Below, piece after piece: positions 34,795 to 43,871 of a DNA stretch of 64,000 nt. Both the position numbers and the translations under genes were made by a program. The stretch spans positions 868,001 to 932,000 of the forward strand of contig NZ_CP095046.1 of assembly GCF_022919215.1 (NCBI RefSeq). Reading direction: 5' to 3'. Under the pieces are notes generated by a model, which saw only the letters and a program-made list of their open reading frames with translations, had not been told where the DNA came from and searched no databases. How positions within the stretch are numbered: position 1 is the first letter of the stretch; every line of letters begins with the position of its first letter. The DNA comes from Hymenobacter cellulosilyticus (lineage in GTDB: Bacteria; Bacteroidota; Bacteroidia; Cytophagales; Hymenobacteraceae).

Positions 34795-34827
34795 CCAAAT
34801 TAAATTTTGCGGCTTATTACGAACAAA
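34795..34827 (-). promoter_or_regulatory. promoter of the aromatic operon
   Basis: Minus-strand TAATTTGG (34795-34802) resembles the -7 box TAnnTTTG and lies 21 bases downstream of TTTG (34824-34827). Transcription would start about 40 bases before leader 1. The -7 match is one base short of perfect. Confidence 0.5.
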
Positions 34828-34906
34828 CGTTCGGTAGCCCTTCAGGAAACAGGCGCCTGGACTAGTAATTCCTCAGCGCTTCAACTACCAGATTATCCGC
34901 GCATTA

Positions 34907-36525
34907 CTAGCGGCGCCACTCCTCGTTGGGCAGTGCTTGGGCGGCTTCACTGCTAAGCTCAGCGGCCCGCTGTACTAGCTCCACAAATTCGCGGCGGGAG
35001 CCGTCGGCATCCCGGCCACGCACCGACTGCGCCCGGCCCAGCGCCGCTCTGTAGCTGGCCTGGCCCCGGTGCTCCGACTGCCGCAGCAGCAACCCAAACT
35101 CAGCCACGGCTACGGCCAACCGGAAGTTGTCAGAGGCTTGCTCGATGGCGGTGCTACTGTTGCGCACGGGCAGCGTGAGCAGGTGGCTGGCGCTGCCCTG
35201 GGGCTCCTGGTAGCGCAGCTTCACGGTCAGCAACTCGGCGCTGGCAGGAGAGACAATGCCGTAGTCCGCCGGGCCCGCTTGGTACTTCAGCGGGTCGACG
35301 CGGGGTCGGACGTTGGCGGGCACGATTTCGTAGAGGGCCGTCACCTGCTGACCCGCGCCCAGCTCCCCGGCGTCCTTGGTGTCGTCGTTGAAGTCCTCGG
35401 CGGCCAGTAGCCGGTTTTCGTAGCCGAGTAGGCGGTATTGCTGCACCTCGGCGGGGTTAAACTCCACCTGCACCTTTACATCCTTAGCCAGGGTAAACAG
35501 GGTGCCGCCAAACTGCTGCACAAGCACCCGCCGGGCCTCGTTGAGGTTGTCGATGTAGGCGTAATTGCCGTTGCCCTTGTCGGCCAGCAACTCCATCTTG
35601 CTGTCCTGCAGGTTGCCTTCCCCGAAACCCAGCACCGACAAAAACACACCCGACTGCCGCTCTTCGGTAATGAGCTCCTCCATGGCGGCATCCGAGCTTT
35701 CCCCCACGTTGAAGTCACCGTCGGTAGCCAGGATGATGCGGGTGTTGTAGCCGGGCCGGGCTTGCTGCCGGGCCACCTGATAGGCCAGGCGCAGGCCCTC
35801 CCCGCCCGCCGTAGAGCCACCAGCCTCCAGGTTCTCCAGAGCCGCCATAATCTCCCGGGGCCGGCTGCCCGGCGTGGGCGGCAGCACCAAGCCCGCCGCA
35901 CCGGCATACACCACAATAGAAACGTAGTCCTGGGGTCGGAGCCGGGGCAGCAGCTCGCGCAGGCTGGCCTTGAGCAACGGCAGCTTGTCAGCGTCACTCA
36001 TCGAGCCCGACACGTCGAGCAGGAATACTAGGTTGGCCGGCGGCAGCTCGGTGTGGGCTACCTCCCGCCCCTGCACACCCACCAGCACCAATTGGTGCGC
36101 GGGGTTCCAGGGGCAGCGGGCCACTTCTGCTTGCAGCGCGGCCGGCTCATCGGGGCGCAGGGGCTGGGGATAGTCGTAGTGGAAGTAGTTGACGAGTTCC
36201 TCCAGGCGCACCGCTTCGGGCGGGGGCAGCTGACGGTTTTGGGTCAGGAAGCGGCGCACATTGCTATACGAGGCCGGGTCCACGTCGATGGCAAAGGTGC
36301 TTAGCGGAGCCTGCCGCACGGTTTCGAATGGGTTTTCCGGGAGCCGGGCGTAGGATTCGGTATTCGGGGCCGGGGCGGCGGAGCGGCTTCAGCGTAGTCG
36401 GCCGCCGGGGGCATTTCGTAGGTGGAAGCTGCCTCCAGGGGCTCAGAGTAGCGTTGTTGTTGGCAGGCGGGCAGCAGCAAGCCGCTCGCCAGCAGCCACA
36501 GGGGCCGCAAGCGGGATATAGGCAT
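34907..36525 (-). CDS. von Willebrand factor A lipoprotein (YfbK-like); frame break near 36370
   Basis: The corrected 539-residue protein has a lipoprotein signal (LLASGLLLPAC), a short linker, an N-terminal domain with STFAIDVDPASYSNVRRFLT, a VWA domain with the metal-binding DVSGSMSDADKLPLLK, and a C-terminal helical domain (the DUF3520 part of YfbK-like proteins). Frame one ends after RPRIPNPTPG; one extra base in 36366-36369 or 36372-36375 gives APNTESYARLPENPFETVRQ and joins the long frame. VWA proteins bind partners via a Mg site. The leader region of pheA lies just downstream, so the two genes share a strand but not an operon. Confidence 0.85.
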
Positions 36526-37108
36526 TGAAGTAAGGGCTAGTGGAAAGAAAAGACTACCGAAAAAGCCATGCTTCCACCGCTGAACTCACGAAACTGAATT
36601 CAGAACTTTTCCAGGAAAAGAAGCGCGTGACCAGAAACATCCGTCGCGAGCGGAAGGTCCTGAAGACGGGGCGAAGAGGCTCTGTACGCAGAGCTGCGTA
36701 TTCGGAAAATGCTGCGAAAGCGGCGCCGCTTAGTGATTCTTTATACCGACAGGTCTGCATACGTAACCCAGCGGCCCGTGACTTTTTTCCAACATAATTC
36801 GGGCATCCCTGTAGACTGATAATTGTATAATAAAAAGCACGACTGCGTCGTTTGGGCCGGCTCAAACGAAAAACTCCTGACCAGTCGCCCACCGGTCAGG
36901 AGTTTCTTCGAGTTGGTTTGTGAGCGGGAAAGCGGTGACCCGCCAAACCAGTCCGCGCAAGGTGGCGCCCTGCAGGCCGGGGCCCGGCCGCGGCTGTGCC
37001 CGGGCCACTTGCTTCCATTCGGCAGCAGGCGCGCGGCCCAGACGGTGATTCTATCGGCGGCCAGTGTCCGCCGCCGATGGGAAATGAGAAGAGTAGCGCT
37101 TCTCATGG
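36526..37108. other. gene-free gap with a terminator-like hairpin
   Basis: 583 bases with no frame I trust. AAACTCCTGACC (36871-36882) pairs with GGTCAGGAGTTT (36894-36905), a good terminator for minus- or plus-strand traffic. A second small repeat, GAGAAG...CTTCTC, is near 37084-37104. The short frame at 36540-36797 has poor codon use and no homology that I recognise. Confidence 0.55.
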
Positions 37109-37899
37109 CTAATAGTCGCGCCGAACGGCATACAGAATTCGCCTCGGAATGCTGCTCACCCGCTGCCACACGCCTTGTGGGGTGTAAATCGGCGCATACC
37201 AAACCAGCCCGCCCTTGACATCCACGTCCAACGCTACGAGTAGGCCTTGGGCCTTAACCTTGGTGGGCTGCGGAAGCTCCTGGCTGACGTAGCCAATGGT
37301 CTGAAAAAGCAGGGGCAGCTTCCGCTCCTCTTGGCTCACGCGCAGAGAGAAATACCCATCAGGATCAGTAGCGGTGCCGCGGATTGTGCCTTTCAAGACG
37401 ACCCCGATTCCAGGCAGCCCTTCGTTGGTTGACTTGTCTATTACCCGCCCGGTAACAACCGTTGAATCAGCGGAAGTAGGGACTGTTACCGCTACTCCTT
37501 CAAAGTTTCCCTTCACCTGCCCCGCTGGCTCAGAAGCAAGGCGGCTGGCCCGGGCAGATGCTGCTCTACTTGCTGGGCCCACCCGGCAGCCGGGGCTAGA
37601 GTCCGTAGCCCCAGCAGGGCCACCGTGGCCGCTACGGCCGTTTGCCACCACGCGGCCCGGGGTGGGGCTGGTAGTTGCAGCGGCCGGTTCAGTTGGCTGG
37701 CGCCAAACCGTCCACAGGTTTGCTTGCCGCCCACCGCCGCCCGGAGCACAGCCAGAATTTCGGCGTCGGTTTTCTGAGTGAAGTCAATAACTACTTTCTC
37801 GCAGGCGGCGCAGCGGCGGCCGGGGCCCTGGGGCGTCATAGCGGCCCACGACTGGGAGCAGGGCTCAGCAATACGACGGGAAACAGCAGAGGTGTGCAT
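37109..37899 (-). CDS. carboxypeptidase-like regulatory domain protein; frame break near 37550
   Basis: The corrected 263-residue protein begins MHTSAVSRRIAEPCSQSWAA with a Cys-containing block, CAACEKVVIDFTQKTDAEIL, of a type common in Hymenobacter. After a membrane helix (WWQTAVAATVALLGLRTL) comes a carboxypeptidase-regulatory-like/DUF4480-type fold, VTGRVIDKSTNEGLPGIGVV. Frame one stops with LPGPAALLLS; adding a C to the run 37549-37551 (G on the coding strand) gives HLPGASRLASEPAGQVKG. Beta-sandwich surface or periplasmic protein of unknown role. Confidence 0.65.
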
Positions 37900-38645
37900 A
37901 CTGGCGGCAGTAGTAGGAGCAGAAACTTGGGATGGAAGTAGCGGAGAGGCTATCAGGCTTAGGCACCAGGGCCCAGCGAAGTGCTCATCGGGGCCGGTGG
38001 GCTGGAGCAGTCGTAGGGCGAAGTAGTCGGGCAGAACGGGCCGGTAAGGGGCTGGCTCAGGGCGGGAAGGTGCCGAAACGTTGAATACAGCTGCTGCAAC
38101 AGGTGTACTCCGTTGGTCTTTACGTTTCCGCATCCTCCCCGCCGAAGCCTTGTGCCGACTGGCTGAGCCGGCTCTTTACCGCTTGGCCCCCGAAGGGCAA
38201 TGCCGGACGCTGCCCTAACGACAACTCTACCCAATTGCGTGTTGCCCGGAGCTTGACGACCAGTGCCTGGGCCCGGTACCCACCTCCGCCGGACCGCCTG
38301 GCTCCGCGAAAGTGCCGCCGGCGTGGCCTGTCCCGCTAGGCTAAGGAGACTATAATCGTCCGAAGAGTTGCTTGCCTCCCCTTTATTTGGGCCTTTCAGC
38401 CGAAAGTCAGGGCTCGGCGGGAAGGTCTGCCGGAGGAGGGCTGGCCGGCGGCTTGGCTCCGGGAGGACGGGCTTGCGCATACAATCAGACGAAGGTGAGA
38501 AGATCAGTTTCACCTATTCTGATGCGGCCCGACACCGGATTCCACACCGGGCGCAGAAAAATTCTGGAGCCGTTTGGATTCCTTTATCTTGCTGACTACT
38601 ATAGCTGAGCGCCGAATCGTGGCGGCTCGGTCTTATTCGTTAGCT
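37900..38645. other. gene-free gap
   Basis: 746 bases between the carboxypeptidase-like gene (transcribed leftward) and the lipoprotein at 38646. The open frames here (for example 37959-38513 minus) have Arg/Pro/Ser-rich products, no signal and no known domain, so I see nothing I can support except promoters for the two divergent genes. Confidence 0.5.
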
Positions 38646-39191
38646 ATGCCTTTTCGCCGAGTCTTTTCCGCGCCCCTGCTCCTAGCCATCCTACCGCTGC
38701 TGCAATGCAAGTCGGACGTGACCGGCCCCGAAAGCCAGCTGCCGCCTGCCACCCAGAACGGGGCCAATACCTTTGGCTGTCTGGTCAATGGCCGGCCTTG
38801 GACGCCGCGAGGCAATACCGGTACCAGCAACTATGCCGTGCTCTATTAACCTGGGCCAAATGGAGCCACGTTAAACATTCGAACCTACCAGGTGCATGGT
38901 AACGACCGTCAGTATATAAATCTTAGTTGTGGCCCAATAACGCAAGCACGTGAATTCGCCCTGACTATTCCCGTGACAGAAGGGGCCGGCTCCTATGTAA
39001 ATACTTCAATTCCTTTTCCTTGTAATAGTTATGACGGAAATCAACTCCCGGATTACCGCCGCGGCAGCTTAACTATTACCCGCCTGGACCTTACCGCCGG
39101 CATTATTTCCGGCACCTTTTCCTTTACCCTCTACAAACCCGGCTGCGACACTATTCGCGTCACCAACGGCCGCTTCGACAAGCAGCTCTAG
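38646..39191 (+). pseudogene. DUF6252-like lipoprotein with in-frame stop
   Basis: The frame 38646-39191 (182 codons) starts MPFRRVFSAPLLLAILPLLQ with a lipobox Cys and runs SQLPPATQNGANTFGCLVNG and NYAVLY. It then meets TAA at 38847-38849 and continues in the same frame PGPNGATLNIRTYQVHGNDR to GCDTIRVTNGRFDKQL. The tandem paralogue at 39202 has GAA (Glu) at this point (VIYEPDF), so one G-to-T change is enough. Unlike the other broken genes this is a substitution, not a homopolymer loss, and may be a true null allele. Confidence 0.75.
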
Positions 39192-39201
39192 TTCTATAGC
39201 T

Positions 39202-39737
39202 ATGAGAAATTCACTTCTACTCGTAGCACTGTTGGGCCTAATCCAGTGCAAGAAGAAAGACCCCTCCCCGAAAGCCAGCTGCCACCCGCGACTCAAACCG
39301 GGGCCAATACCTTCGGGTGTCTGGTAAACGGACAGGTCTATTTACCCAGTGGCAATGCCGGTATCAGCAACTATACCGTAATCTACGAACCGGATTTTCT
39401 GGGAGGCAGCCTCCAAATTGTGACCTACCGGTATCCTGAGCCCAAAGGTGGGAAAACGCAAGAAGTGTCATTGGGCGGGATAAATATCGACCACGTTGGT
39501 ACCTACAAGGTAGGTTTGAATAGTGAAGTGGGCGTTTCTTTCATTGATGACTACAAGATGCGCCCTTGTAATGAATATAGAAACGACCAAGCAGCCGTCT
39601 ACTCCCGCGGTACTGTATTTATAAGCCGCCTGGACCTGAGCGCTGGTATTATCTCTGGCACATTTGAATTCACCTTGGCCCAGCCCGGCTGCGACACGAT
39701 TAGAGTGACCAAGGGCCGCTTCGATAAGAAACCCTGA
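39202..39737 (+). CDS. DUF6252-like lipoprotein, paralogue of 38646; frame break near 39263
   Basis: The corrected 178-residue product starts MRNSLLLVALLGLIQCKKKD, with a lipobox Cys. The body has GANTFGCLVNGQVYLPSGN, the IVTYRYPEPKGG strand and the ending ISGTFEFTLAQPGCDTIRVT. The frame is restored by one C in 39261-39264, giving KKKDPLPESQLPPAT. It lies 10 bases after the upstream paralogue, so the two form a tandem duplication. Likely an outer-membrane-anchored beta-sandwich of unknown role. Confidence 0.75.
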
Positions 39738-39873
39738 CCCTGTTGGGCTTTATTCGCCAATCCGGAAGCCAGCGCCGCCCCGGAAGCCAGGAGCCACTCA
39801 AACCTGCACCAAGCGCCCAACAACGAGCCCGATGCCGTATCTTGGGCCCAGGTCCGTGGGGCCGCGCTGTCCT

Positions 39874-40491
39874 ATGTTTTTCAAACGTCGCCCGAAGTCG
39901 CCCACCGAGCTGTCCGATGAGGAGCTGCTCACGCGCTACCGCCTCGAAGGCGCCGTGGCCGACCTGGGCGTGCTCTACGAGCGACACATGCCCCTGGTGT
40001 TTGCCGTGTGCCGCAAGTACCTGCGGCCCGACGAAGACGCCCAGGACGCGGTGATGCAGCTCTTCGAGAAGCTGCTCGACACGCTGCGGCGGCACGAAGT
40101 GAGCAACTTCCCGGCCTGGCTCCAGACGACGGCCCGCAACCACTGCCTGATGATCCTCCGGGCCCGGCAGCGGGCCGGCCCCGACGGTGCCCTGGTCCTG
40201 CATTTTCCCGACGCGGCCGATATGGAATCCTCCGGAGTTCTGCATCAGGCAGGTGATGCAACTGAAGATCAAGAACTCACCGAGGCCCGCCTGCAGGCTC
40301 TGGAGCACGCCCTGGCCGATTTGCCGGAGGCACAGCGCCGCTGTCTGGAGCTGTTTTACCTCGAAAAGAAATGCTACCGCGACATTGCCGACCTCACCGG
40401 CTTTGACCTCGGCCTGGTGAAAAGCCACCTCCAAAACGGCAAGCGCAACCTCAAACGTTACCTCGACTCAGCTCCCAATGCGGCCCGCTAA
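39874..40491 (+). CDS. ECF-type RNA polymerase sigma factor
   Basis: The 205-residue protein has sigma region 2 (LGVLYERHMPLVFAVCRKYL, DAQDAVMQLFEKLL) and region 4 (LPEAQRRCLELFYLEKKCYR, DIADLTGFDLGLVKSHLQNG). It is an extracytoplasmic-function sigma-70 relative. It overlaps the next gene by 14 bases, which encodes its probable anti-sigma partner, so the pair is coupled and likely autoregulated. ATG 39874 is chosen because an upstream extension adds only junk. Confidence 0.9.
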   Translation: MFFKRRPKSPTELSDEELLTRYRLEGAVADLGVLYERHMPLVFAVCRKYLRPDEDAQDAVMQLFEKLLDTLRRHEVSNFPAWLQTTARNHCLMILRARQRAGPDGALVLHFPDAADMESSGVLHQAGDATEDQELTEARLQALEHALADLPEAQRRCLELFYLEKKCYRDIADLTGFDLGLVKSHLQNGKRNLKRYLDSAPNAAR

Positions 40492-41616
40492 TCAGCCTCC
40501 TGTTCCACCCCAGCCCCCGGCCCCCGATGCGGCCGGGCACCTGCCGCTGCCCCTGCTGCGGCAGTACGTGGCCGGAGCGCTGCCACCCGCCGAACAGCAC
40601 CGCGTGGAGGCGCACTCCCTGAGCTGCAGCCGTTGCGCCGAAGTGCTGGAAGGCCTGGACCTGTCCAGCCCCGCCGTCACCGATCAGGCCCTGAGCGAGT
40701 TGCGGCACCGGCTGCACCAGCGCGTGGCCCGGGAAGCCGCGCCCCGCTACGCGGCCCGCACTTGGCAAGCCGTGGCCGCCGTGCTGGCCTTGCTGCTGGT
40801 AAGCACGGCCGTGTGGTGGGGAGTACGCCGTCCGCAGGCCCCGGCGGCCGGGTCGCCGCCCGTAGCGGTGCAAGTGCCCGCCCCGCCGCCCGCCGCAGTA
40901 GAAACTGCTCCGTCACAAGTCGAGCCTGCTTCGGCAGAGGTGGCTGCGGCAACAGGACCTGTAGCGACGCCAGTTGCCCCCGCTACGGCTCCCCTACCTG
41001 CTCCGGCCGCCCGGCACCCGGTGGCTCCGGCCCGGCGCAGTCGGCGGCCGGCAGTAGCGGCGGCTCCCGCCCGTCAGTCTGCCCCTGCCGCAGCCAGTGT
41101 GCTGAGCGACCAGGCAGTTTCGGGCTCTGTGGCCATGCAGGCCCCGGCTCCGGTGGTAGCTGCTCCCAATCAGCCGGAGCCTACGGAAACCAAGGCCGAG
41201 CAAAGCCGGGTGATGCTGGCTCAAAAAGTCGGAGCAGACTCAGTCAGTGCGCCCCGGCGGTGGCCAAGCCCCAGGCAGCAACTACGGAGGAAGTTATCAA
41301 GCGCAAACCTGCTTTGCCCCCGGCTCCGGCTATCAGTCCCCAGCCCGTGGGCGGCTACATCGTGCTACGGGAGTACCTGCGGCGCGAGGCCATGTTTGTA
41401 CCCGACCCACCAGCCACGCAGCTTTCGGGCAGTGTGCGGGTGCGCTTCACAGTGAAGGCCGACGGCTCGCTCGACAACTTCAAGGTGATGCGTGGTCTGC
41501 GCCGCGACTACGACCAGGAAGCCATCCGCCTGCTCTGCGAGGGTCCGGCCTGGAAGCCCGGCGCCGCCAACGGCCGCCGTGCCGACCAGGTTGTCGACGT
41601 CAACGTGACGTTCTAA
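40478..41616 (+). CDS. zinc-finger anti-sigma factor fused to a TonB C-terminal domain; frame break near 41254
   Basis: The corrected 379-residue protein begins with a Cys/His motif of anti-sigma type (QHRVEAHSLSCSRCAEVLEG, about residues 38-60). One membrane helix follows (TWQAVAAVLALLLVSTAVWW), then a long Pro/Ala-rich periplasmic linker, and a TonB-type C-terminal domain (SGSVRVRFTVKADGSLDNFK, GPAWKPGAANGRRA). One extra C in 41252-41255 joins SAPPAVAKPQAATTEEV to the TonB part. It could sense envelope state through TonB-like contacts and release the sigma factor encoded just upstream (overlap 14 bases). Confidence 0.8.
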
Positions 41617-41661
41617 AGCCTCATAGTCAACACGTGGGGAAAACTACCCTTAAGGCAACAA

Positions 41662-41694
41662 AAAAGCCGCCCCTGAGTTGGGGCGGCTTTTTTG
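41662..41694. terminator. bidirectional terminator
   Basis: AAAAGCCGCCCC pairs with GGGGCGGCTTTT around TGAGTT; A and T runs on both sides. It separates the anti-sigma and dodecin genes, which converge. Confidence 0.9.
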
Positions 41695-41721
41695 TTGGTC
41701 AGACGTGGTGCTTGCTTTCGC

Positions 41722-42105
41722 TTAGTTGCTGTAGCCGCCGCCACTCTCGGGTGCGGTGGCGCTGCCGCCGGGCTCCACGTCGCGGGGCAGGTCGGGCTGG
41801 GTTTTGATCTGCACCTGGCTGTAGTCGGGGCTGCCGTCGCCGGCGGGAGTGGGCGTGTCCGAAGCCGCGTCGCCGGTATGCAGGGCATTGGGGTCCCACT
41901 TGTGCATTACCTCAAAGGTGATTTTAGCCGTGATGCGGTACTCGACAATCTTGTTGTCGCGCACCCGGCAGCTCTGGTCTTTGATATAGATAGACTTAAT
42001 GCCTTTCACGGTAGTGCTGGCTTCGGTTAGGGCGCGTTGCAGGGCATCTTCGAAGCTCTTTTCGGAGGAAGCCAGGACCTCAATTACTTTCTTAATCGTG
42101 CTCAT
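41722..42105 (-). CDS. dodecin-like protein with extra C-terminal tail
   Basis: Dodecins are small flavin-binding dodecamers. The first 70 of 127 residues fit: MSTIKKVIEVLASSEKSFED, ALTEASTTVKGIKSIYIKDQ and IVEYRITAKITFEVMH. A dodecin is normally about 70 residues, so the remaining 55, with DGSPDYSQVQIKTQPDLPRD and PGGSATAPESGGGYSN, are an added tail. The same tail occurs on the small protein at 43406. Start ATG 42105 is typical. Riboflavin buffering or stress protection is the known role. Confidence 0.85.
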   Translation of the reverse strand: MSTIKKVIEVLASSEKSFEDALQRALTEASTTVKGIKSIYIKDQSCRVRDNKIVEYRITAKITFEVMHKWDPNALHTGDAASDTPTPAGDGSPDYSQVQIKTQPDLPRDVEPGGSATAPESGGGYSN

Positions 42106-42454
42106 AGCGCGGGGTGTTTGGCGTGAATGGTTGGGAAAGGGTGTACGTAGCCAGCCGCCAAACAGCTGCCGAGCCTGCCCGATTCGTGAAGCGCCGCCAC
42201 AGTTCAGCCCACTCTTCAGCTGAATACCCCGCCGCCCGCCAGTCGATAGTTTAGCCGATTTGGTCGATGCGGCCAAAACACAAGGTTCTGACTTTCAAAA
42301 GGGAAGCTCACGACTTCCCCGAGCCAGGCGGGCTGGGCTTCTCAACTGGCACGGTTTTGTAATGTATGGTCCTCAGAATGCCCGCTGCAGCAATGCGCGC
42401 CCCGCTGCGGCCAGCTTTTTCTCTGACATCTCCCTCCTGATTTTCCTTTCTGCC

Positions 42455-43219
42455 ATGAACTCCAAAAGCCTTTTCGGGCGCTTGGCTGTAGCCGCGCTTT
42501 TGCTTTCTTCGTTGTTTTCCGCGGCCCAGGCCCAGGTTCGCCGCCCCGTATATTCCAATTCCCCGGCCCGGCCGGTGTACTCGGCTCCCGTCCGGACCAC
42601 GCCCACCACGCCCGGCGTTCAATTCGGCCTCCGGGCCGGAGTCAACGTCTCCGACTGGTCGGGTGATGCCGTGCAGAGCGTGATGGACCTGGCCGGCTAC
42701 ACCGACGGGGCCGTGACCAAAGAAATGAAGCCCGGTTTGCACGCCGGCGTGTATGCTACCATTCCGCTCGGCCCTGGCTTTGCTGTGGAGCCCGGCGTCT
42801 CCTACTCCGAGAAGGGCGCCAAGCTGGTGGGCACCCTGCCCTGGGAGCAGTTCGACTTCCTCAATGCCCGCGTAACGGCCACCTCGCGCATGTCTTATAT
42901 CGACGTGCCGGTGCTGTTCAAAGGCTACCTCACGCCTGGCTTCTATCTGTTTGCTGGTCCGCAGGCTTCGTTTTTGGTTAGCAATAAAGTGCGGGTGCAG
43001 GCCGGGGCCCTGGGCTTCAATGCCTTCTCCACCGACTTCGACGTGAAAGACCAGTTCCGCTCCGTTGATTTTGGCGTGGTGGGCGGCCTGGGCTACCAGT
43101 TCGACAGCGGCTTTGGCCTAAGCGCCGGCTACGACTTCGGCCTCTCGTCTCTAGATAAGAACAACAACTTCGACGCCCAGAACCGGGTGATTAAGGCCTC
43201 AGTGAACTACTCGTTCTAA
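42455..43219 (+). CDS. outer-membrane beta-barrel protein
   Basis: The 254-residue product has a signal peptide ending AQAQ, an extended Pro/Ser/Tyr linker, then an eight-stranded-barrel pattern: FGLRAGVNVSDWSGDAVQSV, GLHAGVYATIPLGPGFAVEP, MSYIDVPVLFKGYL and FYLFAGPQASFLVSNKVRV, ending NRVIKASVNYSF. This is the porin-family/OMP_b-brl_2 layout common in Bacteroidota. The ATG at 42455 is the first before the signal peptide. It is divergent from dodecin; a palindrome element follows. Confidence 0.82.
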   Translation: MNSKSLFGRLAVAALLLSSLFSAAQAQVRRPVYSNSPARPVYSAPVRTTPTTPGVQFGLRAGVNVSDWSGDAVQSVMDLAGYTDGAVTKEMKPGLHAGVYATIPLGPGFAVEPGVSYSEKGAKLVGTLPWEQFDFLNARVTATSRMSYIDVPVLFKGYLTPGFYLFAGPQASFLVSNKVRVQAGALGFNAFSTDFDVKDQFRSVDFGVVGGLGYQFDSGFGLSAGYDFGLSSLDKNNNFDAQNRVIKASVNYSF

Positions 43220-43237
43220 GCAGCCCGACGTTGTTTC

Positions 43238-43397
43238 TGTCATCCTCAGTGAGGCGAAGCACTTTCCTAGCCCGAGTGATAAGAATAATTAAACGTGAAA
43301 AGCCCCTTACCGCTGCGGTGGTAAGGGGCTTTTTCACGTTGGCAAGAATTTTCGTGGGGTAGGTGAGGAAGGTGCTTCGCCTCACTTAGGATGACAG
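43238..43397. repeat. intergenic palindromic element, family copy 5
   Basis: The left end CTGTCATCCTCAGTGAGGCG and the right end CGCCTCACTTAGGATGACAG are inverted with few mismatches. Inside, AACGTGAAAAGCCCCTTACC pairs with GGTAAGGGGCTTTTTCACGTT (43292-43340), a terminator-like hairpin for both flanking genes. Confidence 0.75.
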
Positions 43398-43405
43398 CTC
43401 GTAGC

Positions 43406-43648
43406 CTAGCCGCTGTAGCCGCCGCCGCTTTCTGCTTCGGTAGCGCTGCCGCCGGGCTCTACCTCGCGGGGCAGGTCGGGCTGGGTTTTCACCTGCACCT
43501 GGCTGTAGTCGGGGCTGCCGTTGCCGGCCACGGGCACCGGTGTTTCTTCGGTAGCAGCTGGGGCAGTAGCGGCGGTGGGCTGGGCAGTGGTGGGCGTGCT
43601 TGCGGGAGTGGCCAGGGCGTCGGACTCAGATTCGAAGGTCGTTTTCAT
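43406..43648 (-). CDS. short protein bearing the dodecin-type C-terminal tail
   Basis: The 80-residue product (start ATG 43648) has an acidic Ala/Thr/Pro-rich N-terminal half and then NGSPDYSQVQVKTQPDLPRE followed by VEPGGSAT and ESGGGYS. This is nearly the same 40-residue tail as on the dodecin at 41722. There is no domain besides the tail. The tail may be a mobile sequence module or a docking tag; the role is unknown. The gene lies on the same strand as dodecin, 1.3 kb away. Confidence 0.6.
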   Translation of the reverse strand: MKTTFESESDALATPASTPTTAQPTAATAPAATEETPVPVAGNGSPDYSQVQVKTQPDLPREVEPGGSATEAESGGGYSG

Positions 43649-43871
43649 ACGGGTGGAGTTAGGCTTTTGAGTTTCCGTGTACGGAATCAGACCGCGCAAA
43701 GTCATGCCGGCTGCGCGCAGAATTATGGGGCTATAGCTACAACGAGGCAGGCCTAGGAGGTAAGCCTGCTTTCTTCGCTAAAAAGCCGGCTAATTACTAA
43801 CAGGTGCGCTGCTGATTTAGGTAGTTTTACAATTCGTTTGCTCTTACTCTATTCTCTTTTTTTAATTTTTT

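Noticed and set aside
36540-36797. 85-residue frame divergent from the VWA gene
   Set aside because: Basic, low-quality product without start context, signal or known domain; a chance frame.
37959-38513. 184-residue minus-strand frame
   Set aside because: Pro/Ser/Arg-rich, no recognisable structure, overlaps likely promoter regions of the flanking genes.
38847-38849. Stop-codon readthrough or recoding at TAA
   Set aside because: TAA is the least prone stop, no recoding signal is seen, and the paralogue has GAA, so a simple nonsense mutation is favoured.
43391-43756. 121-residue plus-strand frame opposite the tail protein gene
   Set aside because: It lies opposite the coding frame at 43406-43648 and starts inside a palindromic element; a shadow.
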